Part shown: positions 38,648 to 48,529 of the stretch, piece after piece
How the letters are laid out: each line of letters begins with the position of its first letter
How positions within the stretch are numbered: position 1 is the first letter of the stretch
DNA from: Vibrio splendidus
GTDB lineage: Bacteria > Pseudomonadota > Gammaproteobacteria > Enterobacterales > Vibrionaceae
Reading direction: 5' to 3'
NCBI RefSeq assembly: GCF_024347615.1
Contig: NZ_AP025508.1
Span: 2,790,001 to 2,854,000 of the forward strand
Length of the DNA: 64,000 bases
The notes under the pieces: generated by a model
Databases searched by the model: none
What the model was told of the DNA's origin: nothing
The model's input: only the letters and a program-made list of their open reading frames with translations
Translations under genes and position numbers: made by a program

Positions 38648-38896
38648 ATGGAATGTCGCCTAGGTTGTGGAGCTTGTTGTATCGCTCCAAGTATTACATC
38701 TGCTATTCCTGGAATGCCTAATGGTAAGCCTGCTGGCGTACGCTGCATTCAATTAAATGAGCAAGATCTATGCAAATTATTTGGTCAACCTTCACGCCCG
38801 AAGGTATGTCACCAGTTCAAAGCCTGCCCTATCATCTGTGGTAAAACAGACCAAGAAGCGCTTGATAACCTTATTGAGCTCGAAGCAATAACCTAA
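38648..38896 (+). CDS. YkgJ-type cysteine-cluster protein
   Basis: An 82-residue protein starting at the ATG at 38648 (MECRLGCGACCIAPS); a longer frame back to 38468 overlaps ycgN and is not protein-like. The eight Cys (CRLGCGACC, VRC, DLC, VCHQF.ACPIICG) follow the YkgJ/YeiW cysteine-cluster pattern, related to YcgN. It probably binds a metal or iron-sulfur cluster; function unknown. Confidence 0.85.
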   Translation: MECRLGCGACCIAPSITSAIPGMPNGKPAGVRCIQLNEQDLCKLFGQPSRPKVCHQFKACPIICGKTDQEALDNLIELEAIT

Positions 38897-38989
38897 CAAT
38901 ACTTTTCTTCTTATATATGCCCAAGATTTCACAACTTTGATAGATCTAAACTATCTTATTGATACTGGTAAAGATTAATAAGGATAGTT

Positions 38990-39679
38990 ATGAATAAGTA
39001 TATCGCAGAAATGTTCGGTACGTTTTGGTTGGTGTTAGGTGGTTGTGGTAGTGCCGTCTTAGCCGCGGCTTTCCCTGATGTGGGAATTGGTCTACTCGGA
39101 GTTTCCCTTGCCTTTGGTTTAACCGTACTCACCATGGCTTTTGCTATTGGCCATATATCCGGTTGCCACCTTAACCCTGCTGTCACCATCGGTCTATGGA
39201 GTGGTGGTCGCTTTGATGGCAAAGATGTTGCGCCTTATATTATTGCCCAAGTGATTGGCGGTATTATCGCGGGCGGCGTACTATTTGTGATTGCTTCAGG
39301 CCAAGCAGGCTTTGACGCTGCGGCATCTGGCTTTGCTTCCAATGGTTACGGTGAACACTCACCGGGTGGCTATTCGCTAACCGCAGCACTCGTGTGTGAA
39401 GTAGTAATGACTATGGTGTTCCTATTCGTGATCATGGGGGCAACCGATTCGAAAGCACCGGCTGGATTTGCACCTATCGCGATTGGTCTTTGTTTAACCT
39501 TGATCCACCTTATCAGTATCCCCGTCACTAATACCTCTGTGAACCCTGCTCGAAGTACTGGTGTAGCCGTATTTGTTGGGGACTGGGCTGTTTCACAATT
39601 ATGGCTATTCTGGATTGCACCGATTATTGGTGCCGTGATTGGCGCTGCGATTTACAAAGCCGTGCGTGGCTCTGATTAA
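38990..39679 (+). CDS. aqpZ: aquaporin Z
   Basis: A 229-residue inner-membrane water channel with six helices and the two pore half-helices marked by HLNPAVTIG near residue 62 and SVNPARSTG near 184. The selectivity-filter Arg follows the second NPA (NPAR). Length is typical of AqpZ. An AAGGAT ribosome site precedes the ATG. It supports rapid osmotic water flow. Confidence 0.94.
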   Translation: MNKYIAEMFGTFWLVLGGCGSAVLAAAFPDVGIGLLGVSLAFGLTVLTMAFAIGHISGCHLNPAVTIGLWSGGRFDGKDVAPYIIAQVIGGIIAGGVLFVIASGQAGFDAAASGFASNGYGEHSPGGYSLTAALVCEVVMTMVFLFVIMGATDSKAPAGFAPIAIGLCLTLIHLISIPVTNTSVNPARSTGVAVFVGDWAVSQLWLFWIAPIIGAVIGAAIYKAVRGSD

Positions 39680-39735
39680 TTGTTTGAAAAGGTTTTAGAG
39701 TAGACGCGTTTCAGAATAGAGCTTTATAACAAAAA

Positions 39736-39776
39736 GAAAAAGCCGCTTAGTGATGATTCACCAAGCGGCTTTTTTA
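39736..39776. terminator. bidirectional terminator between aqpZ and recR
   Basis: AAAAGCCGCTT/AAGCGGCTTTT stem with an inner GTGA/TCAC extension. It abuts the recR stop codon and serves both converging genes. Confidence 0.88.
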
Positions 39777-40373
39777 GATCTTATGACGACCGAGTAAGGA
39801 GTGCGAAAGCGTGGTGCCATCCACCAGCTCTAGCTCACCACCGACGGGAACACCATGGGCGATACGGCTAGCGTTCACTTCATGGGCATTACATAGCTCA
39901 GCAATGTAATGCGCTGTTGCTTCCCCTTCTACTGTCGGGTTAGTCGCTAGAATTACTTCAGTGATATCACCACGACGTAAACGGTAATCCAAGACATCGA
40001 GACCGATATCACTTGGACCGATACCATCAAGTGGTGAAAGATGCCCCATAAGCACAAAGTAACGACCTGAATATTGACCAGTTGCTTCAATGGCTGCAAT
40101 GTCTGCAGGGCTCTCTACTACACAAATTTGACCATTTTCCTGACGTTTAGGATTGGTGCAAATGTGGCAAGTATCTTCTTCAGTAAAAGTACGGCACTCA
40201 TTACAATGACCAATTTCGGTCATTGCTTGGCTAAGAGCTTCAGCCAACTGTAGGCCGCCTTTTCTATCGCGCTGTAACAAATGAAAGGCCATACGCTGCG
40301 CCGACTTGGGGCCAACCCCAGGTAGACAACGTAAGGCCTCCATCAAATGCTCCAGCATATGACTGGTACGCAT
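39774..40373 (-). CDS. recR: recombination protein RecR
   Basis: A 199-residue member of the RecFOR pathway that loads RecA onto gapped DNA. A helix-hairpin-helix ([14 protein letters not shown]), a four-Cys zinc finger (CNEC...CHIC near 57-72) and a TOPRIM domain ([12 protein letters not shown] onward) are all present. It is last in the dnaX-ybaB-recR series, 80 bases after ybaB, the classical order. Confidence 0.96.
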   Translation of the reverse strand: MRTSHMLEHLMEALRCLPGVGPKSAQRMAFHLLQRDRKGGLQLAEALSQAMTEIGHCNECRTFTEEDTCHICTNPKRQENGQICVVESPADIAAIEATGQYSGRYFVLMGHLSPLDGIGPSDIGLDVLDYRLRRGDITEVILATNPTVEGEATAHYIAELCNAHEVNASRIAHGVPVGGELELVDGTTLSHSLLGRHKI

Positions 40374-40453
40374 ATTTAACCGTTCTAACTTTAAATAACG
40401 GCTTATTCAAGAACAAGCCGTTGGAAGAGACAAGTCTCTTATAAATAAGTCGC

Positions 40454-40783
40454 TTAGAAAGGCATTTTCATACCTGGTGGAAGTTGCATCCCACCAGTTA
40501 CGCCAGCCATTTTCTCTTTTTGAGTCTCTTCAACACGACGAGCTGCATCGTTGAAAGCGGCTGCGATAAGATCTTCAAGCATCTCTTTATCGTCTTCCAT
40601 TAGGCTTTCATCGATATCAACGCGACGAACACTGTGACTACCAGTAATCGTAATTTTTACAAGGCCAGCACCTGACTCACCTGTAACTTCCATATTTGCG
40701 ATTTCTTCTTGAAGCTTTTGCATGCGTTCTTGCATTTGCTGGGCTTGCTTCATCATGTTGCCCATACCGCCTTTACCAAACAT
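40454..40783 (-). CDS. ybaB: YbaB/EbfC nucleoid-associated protein
   Basis: A 109-residue DNA-binding dimer: [22 protein letters not shown], a coiled helix, then a beta domain, ending [11 protein letters not shown]. It is encoded between dnaX and recR as in most gammaproteobacteria. An AGAGAG ribosome site precedes the start. Confidence 0.95.
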   Translation of the reverse strand: MFGKGGMGNMMKQAQQMQERMQKLQEEIANMEVTGESGAGLVKITITGSHSVRRVDIDESLMEDDKEMLEDLIAAAFNDAARRVEETQKEKMAGVTGGMQLPPGMKMPF

Positions 40784-40951
40784 GTTATTACTCTCTGGTC
40801 TAATTGGTTTATTAAAATCATTTAAGCTACTAAGGGCTTAAATGGGGGTTAAAACACTGTGATTCAACCCCACGAGTTCAGTTCTCTGATTTGCTTTCCA
40901 AGGATGATATGTCCATCACTAAATGAAAGGCATATCGATATTGGAGGAACA

Positions 40952-43237
40952 CTATATTGGACGAACGCTGTCTCTATCCAACTCGGCAGCAAAACGTCTT
41001 TCGATAAACTGTACGTTGGCATCGTTTTCCAAACTGGTAAACGCGTCTTTCAACTTGCTTTGATACAATCTTTCTCGCAGTTCTAGCGGCGTTTCTCCAC
41101 CATCACCAATTTCGACACTCAAATGACACTCTTCTCCAAGCACAGTATTGAGAGACTGTAATAGCTCACTCTGTGCACGGTCCGTATTCAAGTGAGCCTG
41201 GCTCGCCCTTAACGTTAAGGTGATTGATGTGTCAATCTTAGTAAATACTGAGTTCAATGCTAACTGTTCAACAAGCTTGGCTGTTTCTAGCTTTTGAATC
41301 GTGGCGGACCATTCATCTTGAACAATCGACTCTTGAAGCAATTTATCGACCATTTCTGGTGTCTTAATATGCTCTAACGCACGCTTGATCTGAGTAGGTG
41401 TAAGCTCTTTGCTCACCTCTTTCACTACAGGTTTAGACGGTTTCCAGCGATAAGGTTCATTATCGTTGGTCACATTTTCTGTCGAAGAGGCGGTTAAAGA
41501 AGCTGGCGACACCCGCTCAGAACCACCGTGTTGCTGAGCAACTCGGTCAAGAACTGAAGTTTTAGCTGGTGTCGCTTTAGCCTTTTTTGGCGCCGAACCT
41601 TTGTTTTCTGTTGCTGCACCACCTCTACGTTGAGAACGCAATTGGTGACGTAAACCACTCACAGGCGAAGTTGCACGCGCTGGTTGCTCTTGCGAAGCAG
41701 AAGAAACAGGTGGAACAGAAGGTGCAACGGGAGCAACATTTGGCTGCTCTTGATTCTGATAATTAGCTTGCTGAGTCATGGGACTCATCGGCTGCTCTGT
41801 GCCGTAGCTTGGACGCTCATCATAAGCAGGTGGCGCGTCATACTGACTGTGCGGGTAATCCTGTTCTGGATAACCTTGGTTGCCTGAATGATCAGCGTAA
41901 CCTTGCGAATCTGAATATTGGTTCTGATTCTGCGGCGGTTGCTGTTGCACAGGCTGCTGCACAGGAGCTTGCTGAGGCACTTGAGGCTGCGAAGCCGCAG
42001 GAGCTTGAACTGACTGTCTCGGAGCGGCCATTGGCGCAGCTTGACTCACTGGCTGAGCAACATTCTGAACCTGGTTCTGAACCGGATTCTGAGCTGCAGG
42101 AGCAGGCGCTGGGCTAGTCGACTCAGTCGAGATAGCCGTAGCAACAGTTTGTTCAGCAGGTCTGAATGCCAACATACGCAGAACCACCATCTCGATACCA
42201 ACGCGAGCGGTTGGCGATAATGGCAAGTCTTGACGCCCTTTCAGCACTATCTGGTAGTAGAGTTGGATGTCTTGAGGGCTTAACGCTTTGCTCAGCAGTT
42301 CTAGCCTTTCAGCATCAGGCTGAGCCTTGTCTAAAGTCGACGGCAGAGCTTGATACATCGCCAAACGGTGTAATTGAGTCGCAAGTTGACTCAGCAATCC
42401 ATCCCACTCAACGCCATTTTCAGCAAGAGCTTGAATGCAAGCCATCGCTAATTGTGGTTGTTTACTGCTAATCGCTTCAAGTAGGTGAATCGCTTGGTCT
42501 GTATCCAGCGTACCAAGCATGTGAGCAACAGTGTCTGTCACTACATTGCCATTACCTAATGCGATAGCTTGGTCTGTTAGGCTAAGAGCGTCACGCATAC
42601 TGCCATCAGCGGCATGAGCAATCATTCCAAGCGCACGAGATTCAGACGTCACATTTTCTTGTTCAAGAATATGATCGAGTTGCTCGTGGATATTATCAAC
42701 GCTAATCGGCTTAAGGTGGAATTGCAGACAACGCGACAATATAGTCACAGGAAGCTTTTGCGGATCCGTCGTTGCGAGCAAGAACTTCACATACTCAGGC
42801 GGCTCTTCTAAGGTCTTTAGAAGCGCGTTAAAGCTGTGCCTAGACAGCATGTGTACTTCATCGATTAGGTAAACCTTGAAGCGACCACGTGCAGGCTTGT
42901 ACTGAACATTGTCCAGAAGCTCGCGGGTATCTTCTACCTTAGTACGTGAGGCAGCATCGATCTCGAGCAGGTCAACAAAACGACCTTCATCGATCTCTTT
43001 ACAGGTTGCACACTCACCACAAGGGGTTGCAGTAATGCCTGTTTCACAGTTGAGTCCCTTAGCAAATAAACGGCCGATGGTCGTTTTACCGACACCTCGT
43101 GTACCGCTGAATAGGTAAGCGTGATGCAACCTATTTTGGCTAAGGGCATTCTCTAATGCTGTTAAAACATGGGCTTGACCAACCACTTCTTTGAATTTGG
43201 TTGGTCGCCATTTTCGCGCTAACGCAAGATAGCTCAT
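40952..43237 (-). CDS. dnaX: DNA polymerase III subunits tau and gamma
   Basis: A 761-residue clamp-loader ATPase. AAA+ domain: Walker A GTRGVGKTT (residues 45-53), a four-Cys zinc module (NC...PCGECATC, about 64-79), Walker B LIDEVHM near 125 and the sensor SRC motif near 168. Residues about 370-520 are a Gln/Pro/Ala-rich linker, followed by the tau-specific domains that contact DnaB and the polymerase. A slippery A-AAA-AAG heptamer in the correct frame at codons 550-552 should yield a shorter gamma form by -1 frameshifting. The apt gene is 18 bases upstream. Confidence 0.95.
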   Translation of the reverse strand: MSYLALARKWRPTKFKEVVGQAHVLTALENALSQNRLHHAYLFSGTRGVGKTTIGRLFAKGLNCETGITATPCGECATCKEIDEGRFVDLLEIDAASRTKVEDTRELLDNVQYKPARGRFKVYLIDEVHMLSRHSFNALLKTLEEPPEYVKFLLATTDPQKLPVTILSRCLQFHLKPISVDNIHEQLDHILEQENVTSESRALGMIAHAADGSMRDALSLTDQAIALGNGNVVTDTVAHMLGTLDTDQAIHLLEAISSKQPQLAMACIQALAENGVEWDGLLSQLATQLHRLAMYQALPSTLDKAQPDAERLELLSKALSPQDIQLYYQIVLKGRQDLPLSPTARVGIEMVVLRMLAFRPAEQTVATAISTESTSPAPAPAAQNPVQNQVQNVAQPVSQAAPMAAPRQSVQAPAASQPQVPQQAPVQQPVQQQPPQNQNQYSDSQGYADHSGNQGYPEQDYPHSQYDAPPAYDERPSYGTEQPMSPMTQQANYQNQEQPNVAPVAPSVPPVSSASQEQPARATSPVSGLRHQLRSQRRGGAATENKGSAPKKAKATPAKTSVLDRVAQQHGGSERVSPASLTASSTENVTNDNEPYRWKPSKPVVKEVSKELTPTQIKRALEHIKTPEMVDKLLQESIVQDEWSATIQKLETAKLVEQLALNSVFTKIDTSITLTLRASQAHLNTDRAQSELLQSLNTVLGEECHLSVEIGDGGETPLELRERLYQSKLKDAFTSLENDANVQFIERRFAAELDRDSVRPI
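41582..41588 (-). other. programmed -1 frameshift site in dnaX
   Basis: Minus-strand CCA-AAA-AAG-GCT contains the heptamer A-AAA-AAG in zero frame. After a -1 slip the next codons are GGC then TAA, ending a gamma product of about 553 residues. An AAAGG Shine-Dalgarno-like stimulator lies nine bases upstream. No strong hairpin begins directly downstream; a weak GTTGC/GCAAC stem is about 40 bases further on. Confidence 0.75.
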
Positions 43238-43255
43238 GAATAATTCCGAAAAGGA

Positions 43256-43801
43256 TTAGTGACCGTCGAATTCGCAGATGCTAAACACTTCTAGACCTAA
43301 GCCTTGTAAGCGCTTGTCACCACCGATTTCTGGAAGGTTAATAACAAATGCAGCGTGTTCTACCACACCACCAAGCTGACGAATCAGCTTTGTTGTCGCT
43401 TCAATCGTACCGCCTGTTGCTAGCAAGTCATCAACCATCAGCACTTTATCGCCTTCGACGATAGCATCGGTATGGATTTCTAGCGTATCAGTGCCGTACT
43501 CAAGTTCATAAGATTGTGCCACAGTTTGACGAGGCAACTTGCCCGGTTTACGAACAGGGATGAAGCCGACACCTAGCTCAAGAGCAAGAGGCGCACCAAA
43601 TAGGAAACCACGAGCTTCAGTACCAACGATCTTAGTAAAGCCCATGCCCTTGTATGTGTCCACTAACAGGTCGATTGTCGCTTTGTAAGCGGCAGGATCT
43701 TCCATCAAGCTTGTTACGTCACGGAACAAAATACCCGCTTTAGGGTAATCAGGAATGCTTTTGATGCTTGCTTTGATCAGAGAGATTTTTTCTGTGTTCA
43801 T
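43256..43801 (-). CDS. apt: adenine phosphoribosyltransferase
   Basis: A 181-residue purine salvage enzyme that joins adenine and PRPP to give AMP. I prefer the ATG at 43801 ([13 protein letters not shown]) over a GTG four codons earlier. [18 protein letters not shown] near the N-terminus and the PRPP loop [13 protein letters not shown] near residue 125 are diagnostic. It lies directly upstream of dnaX as in E. coli. Confidence 0.95.
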   Translation of the reverse strand: MNTEKISLIKASIKSIPDYPKAGILFRDVTSLMEDPAAYKATIDLLVDTYKGMGFTKIVGTEARGFLFGAPLALELGVGFIPVRKPGKLPRQTVAQSYELEYGTDTLEIHTDAIVEGDKVLMVDDLLATGGTIEATTKLIRQLGGVVEHAAFVINLPEIGGDKRLQGLGLEVFSICEFDGH

Positions 43802-43962
43802 AATCTTATGCACTTCATTAGGCCGCTTTCCAAACTCTCGTTAACGAATCAAACATCAACGCTCGGAATTAAGGAAAGGTACGATTGGTATTCATTGCAA
43901 CGAGAGTCATAACTCTGATTGCTGAAATAATAAACGCCCGCTATACAAGCAGGCACACTGGC

Positions 43963-44361
43963 TTAATGGTAGTGATTTTCTTTGCTGTCAGCAACCAACT
44001 CATGGGTTGGAAGTCGCATAAACCATGTGAGAAGAATAACAAGTACACAAATTAGGAAAACCTTGACCCAAATGATCGGGGCAAAGTAGATCGATAACGC
44101 AAAACTCAACAAGATAAAGAACACGCCACGCGTTTTAACTTGTTTGGTCACAGCACCGTGTTGATACCAATTGTTCAATAACGGGCCGAGCGTTTTATGC
44201 TCATGCATCCATTTGTGAACTTTGGGGTTGCTTCGCATGAAACATGCACTGGCAAGAAGGAGAAAAGGCGTGGTTGGCAGAACGGGTAAAACGATCCCTA
44301 GAACTGCAAGAATGATACAAAGGCCACCAGCAATATTGAGGCTTAAAACTCGAACGCTAAT
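43963..44361 (-). CDS. ybaN: YbaN family inner-membrane protein (DUF454), probable ATT start
   Basis: A 132-residue membrane protein with two hydrophobic segments. The first in-frame ATG (44238) would cut off the family N-terminus. Upstream, in the same frame, the sequence encodes NIAGG, VLGIVLPVLPTTPFLLL and ASACF, which align with YbaN. The only start compatible with this is the ATT at 44359-44361, six to seven bases after a perfect AAGGAGG; the frame is closed by TAA six codons upstream. No ATG, GTG or TTG lies between. It is encoded upstream of apt as in E. coli. Function unknown. Confidence 0.78.
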   Translation of the reverse strand: MSVRVLSLNIAGGLCIILAVLGIVLPVLPTTPFLLLASACFMRSNPKVHKWMHEHKTLGPLLNNWYQHGAVTKQVKTRGVFFILLSFALSIYFAPIIWVKVFLICVLVILLTWFMRLPTHELVADSKENHYH

Positions 44362-44408
44362 TGTGGCCTCCTTGAGTTAGCTATCACCAATCGGCGACGA
44401 TAGCTTAA

Positions 44409-44546
44409 CTAGAATGTTGCGTAACCATTGAATACTCGGATCAACGTAAGAGTTGCTGGTAGTAATGGAATCGCTAAAAATGCGGCTAAAAATCCTAAAA
44501 AATAGAATACATTAAACGGGTCTTGAAAGTCTTTGTTATCTGCCAT
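44409..44546 (-). CDS. 45-residue small membrane protein
   Basis: A short frame MADNKDFQDPFNVFYFLGFL... with one membrane helix over about residues 13-36 and a polar tail ending NGYATF. An AGAAG ribosome site lies about seven bases before the ATG. It sits 47 bases upstream of ybaN on the same strand, and the two may be co-transcribed. I recognise no family; the helix pattern and ribosome site argue that it is real. Confidence 0.55.
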   Translation of the reverse strand: MADNKDFQDPFNVFYFLGFLAAFLAIPLLPATLTLIRVFNGYATF

Positions 44547-44694
44547 GATTGCTTCTTGTTTTTGTTAGTAAAGGTAAGTATCTGGCGAACCAAACCCGCT
44601 TTGCTAAATCGACATTTAACAAAAAAGGCATAGCCACACCATTTGCGCAACTATACCTTAATCAATTATTCACAAAAACCGAGGAAATATAGGG

Positions 44695-45798
44695 TTAATC
44701 AGTGGACCCTTGGTGTATGTCTAAACTAAAACTGGCCGATCCAAGCAGGCTCAATGATAGCTGGCAGCCTTGTTCAATCGGAAGATCCCGCGTAATGAAG
44801 TTCTTCTTACAGTTCTCACCCAAGCGCTCGCCCGCCGCAATATGTTGATTCAACTCGCCATTCGACCATTGTCCATCTAAACCCGCAGGTAGAATAGAGA
44901 TAGTTCCAACAGCAAGATCAGCAACACCAAACAAAGCATTCACAGGGGTCGAACATTTAGAGCAACGAATCCCCTTCTCCAAAATTTCCGCAATATCTTT
45001 GAGATCAACGTTAAAATCTTTTCTATTTCTGATGTAATCGTGGAATAACGCTCTCACCAACAATGTGGCCGCTGAGCCGCCGTTATCAGAAGACGACGAA
45101 TCGACGAGGTAGAAAGCAAACTGCCCGTTCATCATCCACGCATAATCAAACACAAGCGGCATCATTTCTGTTGATTGCAGTAAACGGTAACTGCAACGCC
45201 ATGAGCCTTGTCGTGTATCTTTCTCTGGAAGCAGCGCGTGCAATAAGTCTCTTGCAGCACTCGGGTTATCTTGCAGGTAGTTGAGATGCCAATGCAGTTC
45301 TTGGTCTTCAGGGATCTCGCCACCGTCATCAACGCAGAACCATTGGCTTGAAAAATCTCGTTGGTCTGAAATGTTATCGAACGAATCTGTCAATGTATTC
45401 GCAATCGCACTTCCTAAGTGACCGTGATCCTCTAGAGGTTTCGCTAAAAAGTCTTTGATACCAAATCGTAATGCTTTCGCCACATCAGACATATCATCGG
45501 TGCCAGACACGACGATCATAGGCAGTGACGGATACTCTAAACTGAGCTCCTCTACAAGCTCAATCCCATCCAGTATCGGCATTGATAAGTCACACACAAT
45601 TAAATCTGGCGCTGAGTCTCTAAGTTTTTGCAGAGCGTCCAGCCCATTTTCAGCCTCAACCACTTTATAACCAATCTTGTCTAAGTACGCGCTGGTTATC
45701 CGGCGAAAAATAGGATCATCATCAACCAACATAACGCATTTTTGATTGAGAACTTCCTGAGCCGAGGTCATAACTGGCTGACTGTGAGTTTTGTACAT
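44695..45798 (-). CDS. RssB-like response regulator
   Basis: A 367-residue protein. An N-terminal receiver domain has the acidic pair in MLVDDDPIF near residue 26, the phosphorylatable Asp in VCDLSMP near 70 and the Lys in DFLAKPLED near 120. A C-terminal domain of about 230 residues resembles the degenerate PP2C-type domain of RssB, and carries a CSKC pair. I start it at the ATG at 45798; a GTG five codons earlier is possible. In E. coli RssB delivers RpoS to ClpXP; the same role here is plausible but not shown. Divergent from the LysR gene. Confidence 0.7.
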   Translation of the reverse strand: MYKTHSQPVMTSAQEVLNQKCVMLVDDDPIFRRITSAYLDKIGYKVVEAENGLDALQKLRDSAPDLIVCDLSMPILDGIELVEELSLEYPSLPMIVVSGTDDMSDVAKALRFGIKDFLAKPLEDHGHLGSAIANTLTDSFDNISDQRDFSSQWFCVDDGGEIPEDQELHWHLNYLQDNPSAARDLLHALLPEKDTRQGSWRCSYRLLQSTEMMPLVFDYAWMMNGQFAFYLVDSSSSDNGGSAATLLVRALFHDYIRNRKDFNVDLKDIAEILEKGIRCSKCSTPVNALFGVADLAVGTISILPAGLDGQWSNGELNQHIAAGERLGENCKKNFITRDLPIEQGCQLSLSLLGSASFSLDIHQGSTD

Positions 45799-46026
45799 AA
45801 TCTCTAACCTCACAAAACTAAGTCGAATTATTATTGTTATCTGTTCTAAGAACTAATATAAAACTTAGTAATAAAATACTAAATACACAAATGTTCACTC
45901 TTTACTGGTAATTCGTGACAAGGGTTGGAATACTGGTAAATAGTGCAACGAGTTGACGTAACGCAAACATTGATCTCAATATTACGTATAAATTAGATGA
46001 GATTGTAAACAAATGTGTCTGGATTT

Positions 46027-46902
46027 ATGAAATTAGATGATTTAAACCTCTTTCGACTTGTCGTTGAAAATGGGAGCTACACCGCAACATCGCGCAAGAC
46101 TATGATTCCGGTTGCGACCATTACACGACGCATCCAAGCCTTAGAAGACTCTTTGAACCTAAGGCTTCTCAATAGACACGCGCGTAAACTCTCTTTAACA
46201 GAGGCTGGCGAACGTTTTTTCAATGAATGCTCACCGTTACTACAACGTCTATCTTCTACTGCAGAAGAACTCACTGACGTGTGTAAGGGTGCTTCAGGGA
46301 AGATTCGCATTACCGCCCCCTCAAACCTGACCAAGCGCATGATGATGCCGATGTTCAGTGAATTCATGACTCAATACCCTGATATCAATATTGAGCTGAT
46401 GATGAACAACCAAGCTGATCAGCTTGATCCAACCGAGTGGGATGTCATTTTCAGAGTCGGCCCGCAGCGTGATTCAAGCTTAATCGCAAGAAAGATCAGT
46501 GAAGTGAAGGATATTCTTATCGCGAGTCCTGATTACTTAGCGAAGAACCCGGCACCAAGTCATGCAGAAGAGCTCGCGAATCATTCGCTACTTAAAGGCT
46601 ATCCGCTGATTAAGTGGCAGCTGAGTAATTCGAATGAAGAGACGGTCGTGAATAGCGAGAAAGGTCGTTTCAATGCGAATGCGCTTAATGTCGTAAGACA
46701 AGCCTGTTCAGAAGGCCTAGGTATCACCCTAATGCCTGACGTGATGATCCGTGAATACATTGAAGATGGCAGCTTAGTGCAAGTCTTAGAAGACTGGAGT
46801 GCTAACCCTCGTGATATTTACATGCTTTATAACCACAAAGACCACCTGCCAGAGAAGGTTAGATTGTTTATCGATTTTGTGATCGCATACCACATTCACT
46901 AA
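46027..46902 (+). CDS. LysR family transcriptional regulator
   Basis: A 291-residue LTTR starting at the ATG at 46027 (MKLDDLNLFRLVVENGSYTATSRKTM). The winged helix-turn-helix spans residues 1-60 with the RRIQALEDSLNLRLLNRHARKLSLT linker region, then a periplasmic-binding-like effector domain. The target and effector are unknown. It is divergent from the RssB-like gene, 228 bases apart. Confidence 0.9.
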   Translation: MKLDDLNLFRLVVENGSYTATSRKTMIPVATITRRIQALEDSLNLRLLNRHARKLSLTEAGERFFNECSPLLQRLSSTAEELTDVCKGASGKIRITAPSNLTKRMMMPMFSEFMTQYPDINIELMMNNQADQLDPTEWDVIFRVGPQRDSSLIARKISEVKDILIASPDYLAKNPAPSHAEELANHSLLKGYPLIKWQLSNSNEETVVNSEKGRFNANALNVVRQACSEGLGITLMPDVMIREYIEDGSLVQVLEDWSANPRDIYMLYNHKDHLPEKVRLFIDFVIAYHIH

Positions 46903-46926
46903 GATTCAATCCCCTTCCCCCGCAAA

Positions 46927-46958
46927 CAAAAAAACCAGAGCCGATGCTCTGGTTTTTT
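46927..46958. terminator. bidirectional terminator
   Basis: ACCAGAGC/GCTCTGGT stem with A- and T-tracts between the LysR gene and the converging purF. Confidence 0.9.
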
Positions 46959-46981
46959 ATTACTCATTTTTTATGAGTACG

Positions 46982-48496
46982 CTAAGCGCCTTCGTTATGT
47001 AACTCTAGGTTCGCGAGATCTTGTTGGATCTCACGCTCAACCTTTGAATCGTCATTACGTAAAGAGTCTAGGAAATCTAGGTACGCTTGGTCGATATCGC
47101 CCGTTACATACTCGCCGTTGAATACGGATGTATCAAAACGAGAGATGTCTTGATTACCCATACCTACTGCAGAGATTAAGTCTGGTAGCGTTTGGAAAAT
47201 CAAAGCATCGGCACCAATCTGCTTACAAATCGTTTCGTTGTCACGGCCATGAGCAATAAGCTCCGTCGCGCTTGGCATATCGATGCCGTAAACGTTCGGG
47301 AAACGAACCTCAGGAGCAGCAGAAACCATGAAGACTTTGCTTGCGCCAGAATCACGAGCCATCTCAATGATCTGCTCTGATGTCGTGCCACGAACAATAG
47401 AATCATCAACCAATAGAACGTTCTTACCTTTAAACTCAGAACGAATTGCGTTGAGCTTACGGCGAACCGACTTCTTACGCTGTTGCTGACCAGGCATGAT
47501 AAACGTGCGGCCAACATAGCGGTTTTTCACGAAACCTTGACGATATGGCTTATTGATCGCTTGAGCAATTCGTAGAGCAATATCATTCGATGTTTCAGGG
47601 ATTGGAATTACCACGTCAATGTCTAGGTCTGCGTACTCTTCTTTAATACGCTTGCCTAACATCTCACCCATCTCAACGCGTGCGCTGTAAACCGAAATTT
47701 TATCGATGAATGAATCAGGACGAGCAAAATAAACAAACTCGAAAATACATGGGTTTAGTTGTGGGTTATCTGCGCATTGTTTAGTGAAAAGCTCACCATT
47801 GAATGTTGCGTAGATAGCTTCACCAGGGGCAACATCGCGCATAAAATCAAAACCAACAGCGTCTAACGCTACCGATTCAGACGCAACCATGTACTCTGTT
47901 TTACCGTTAATTTCACGCTTACCAAGACACAGTGGACGAATACCATGTGGGTCACGGAATGCGATCATACCGTGGCCGATGATCATCGCTGTCACTGCGT
48001 AAGCACCACGAATAGTACGGTGCACGTTTGCAACGGCGCGGAACACATCTTCTGAAGTCACATTACCTTTAACAGTATCGATTTCATGAGCCAATACGTT
48101 CAGTAGAACTTCAGAATCAGAGGTTGTGTTGACATGACGACGGTCTTTTTCGAACAACTTCTCACGAACTTCACTTGCATTCGTTAGGTTGCCGTTGTGC
48201 GCCAACGTGATACCAAAAGGAGAGTTTACGTAGAAAGGCTGCGCTTCAGAAGCACTCGAGCTTCCCGCTGTAGGATAACGAACATGACCAATACCCACGT
48301 TACCTTGGAGGCGTTGCATGTGTTTTGCTTCAAAAACATCTTTAACTAAACCGTTCGCCTTACGCAGACGGAAACGATTGCTTTCTATGGTACAAATACC
48401 AGCGGCATCTTGGCCACGATGCTGCAATACCGTTAAAGCGTCATAAATAGACTGGTTTACAGGTGTTGAACCCACGATTCCAACAATACCACACAT
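46982..48496 (-). CDS. purF: amidophosphoribosyltransferase
   Basis: A 504-residue enzyme of the first committed purine step, converting PRPP and glutamine to phosphoribosylamine. Cys2 after the initiator Met (MCGIVGIVG) is the glutaminase nucleophile and the PRPP loop is [14 protein letters not shown] near residue 365. It follows cvpA by 33 bases and shares its PurR-controlled promoter, as in E. coli. Confidence 0.97.
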   Translation of the reverse strand: MCGIVGIVGSTPVNQSIYDALTVLQHRGQDAAGICTIESNRFRLRKANGLVKDVFEAKHMQRLQGNVGIGHVRYPTAGSSSASEAQPFYVNSPFGITLAHNGNLTNASEVREKLFEKDRRHVNTTSDSEVLLNVLAHEIDTVKGNVTSEDVFRAVANVHRTIRGAYAVTAMIIGHGMIAFRDPHGIRPLCLGKREINGKTEYMVASESVALDAVGFDFMRDVAPGEAIYATFNGELFTKQCADNPQLNPCIFEFVYFARPDSFIDKISVYSARVEMGEMLGKRIKEEYADLDIDVVIPIPETSNDIALRIAQAINKPYRQGFVKNRYVGRTFIMPGQQQRKKSVRRKLNAIRSEFKGKNVLLVDDSIVRGTTSEQIIEMARDSGASKVFMVSAAPEVRFPNVYGIDMPSATELIAHGRDNETICKQIGADALIFQTLPDLISAVGMGNQDISRFDTSVFNGEYVTGDIDQAYLDFLDSLRNDDSKVEREIQQDLANLELHNEGA

Positions 48497-48529
48497 GTCC
48501 TAATCCTCGATTTTCGACATTAACTGGCG

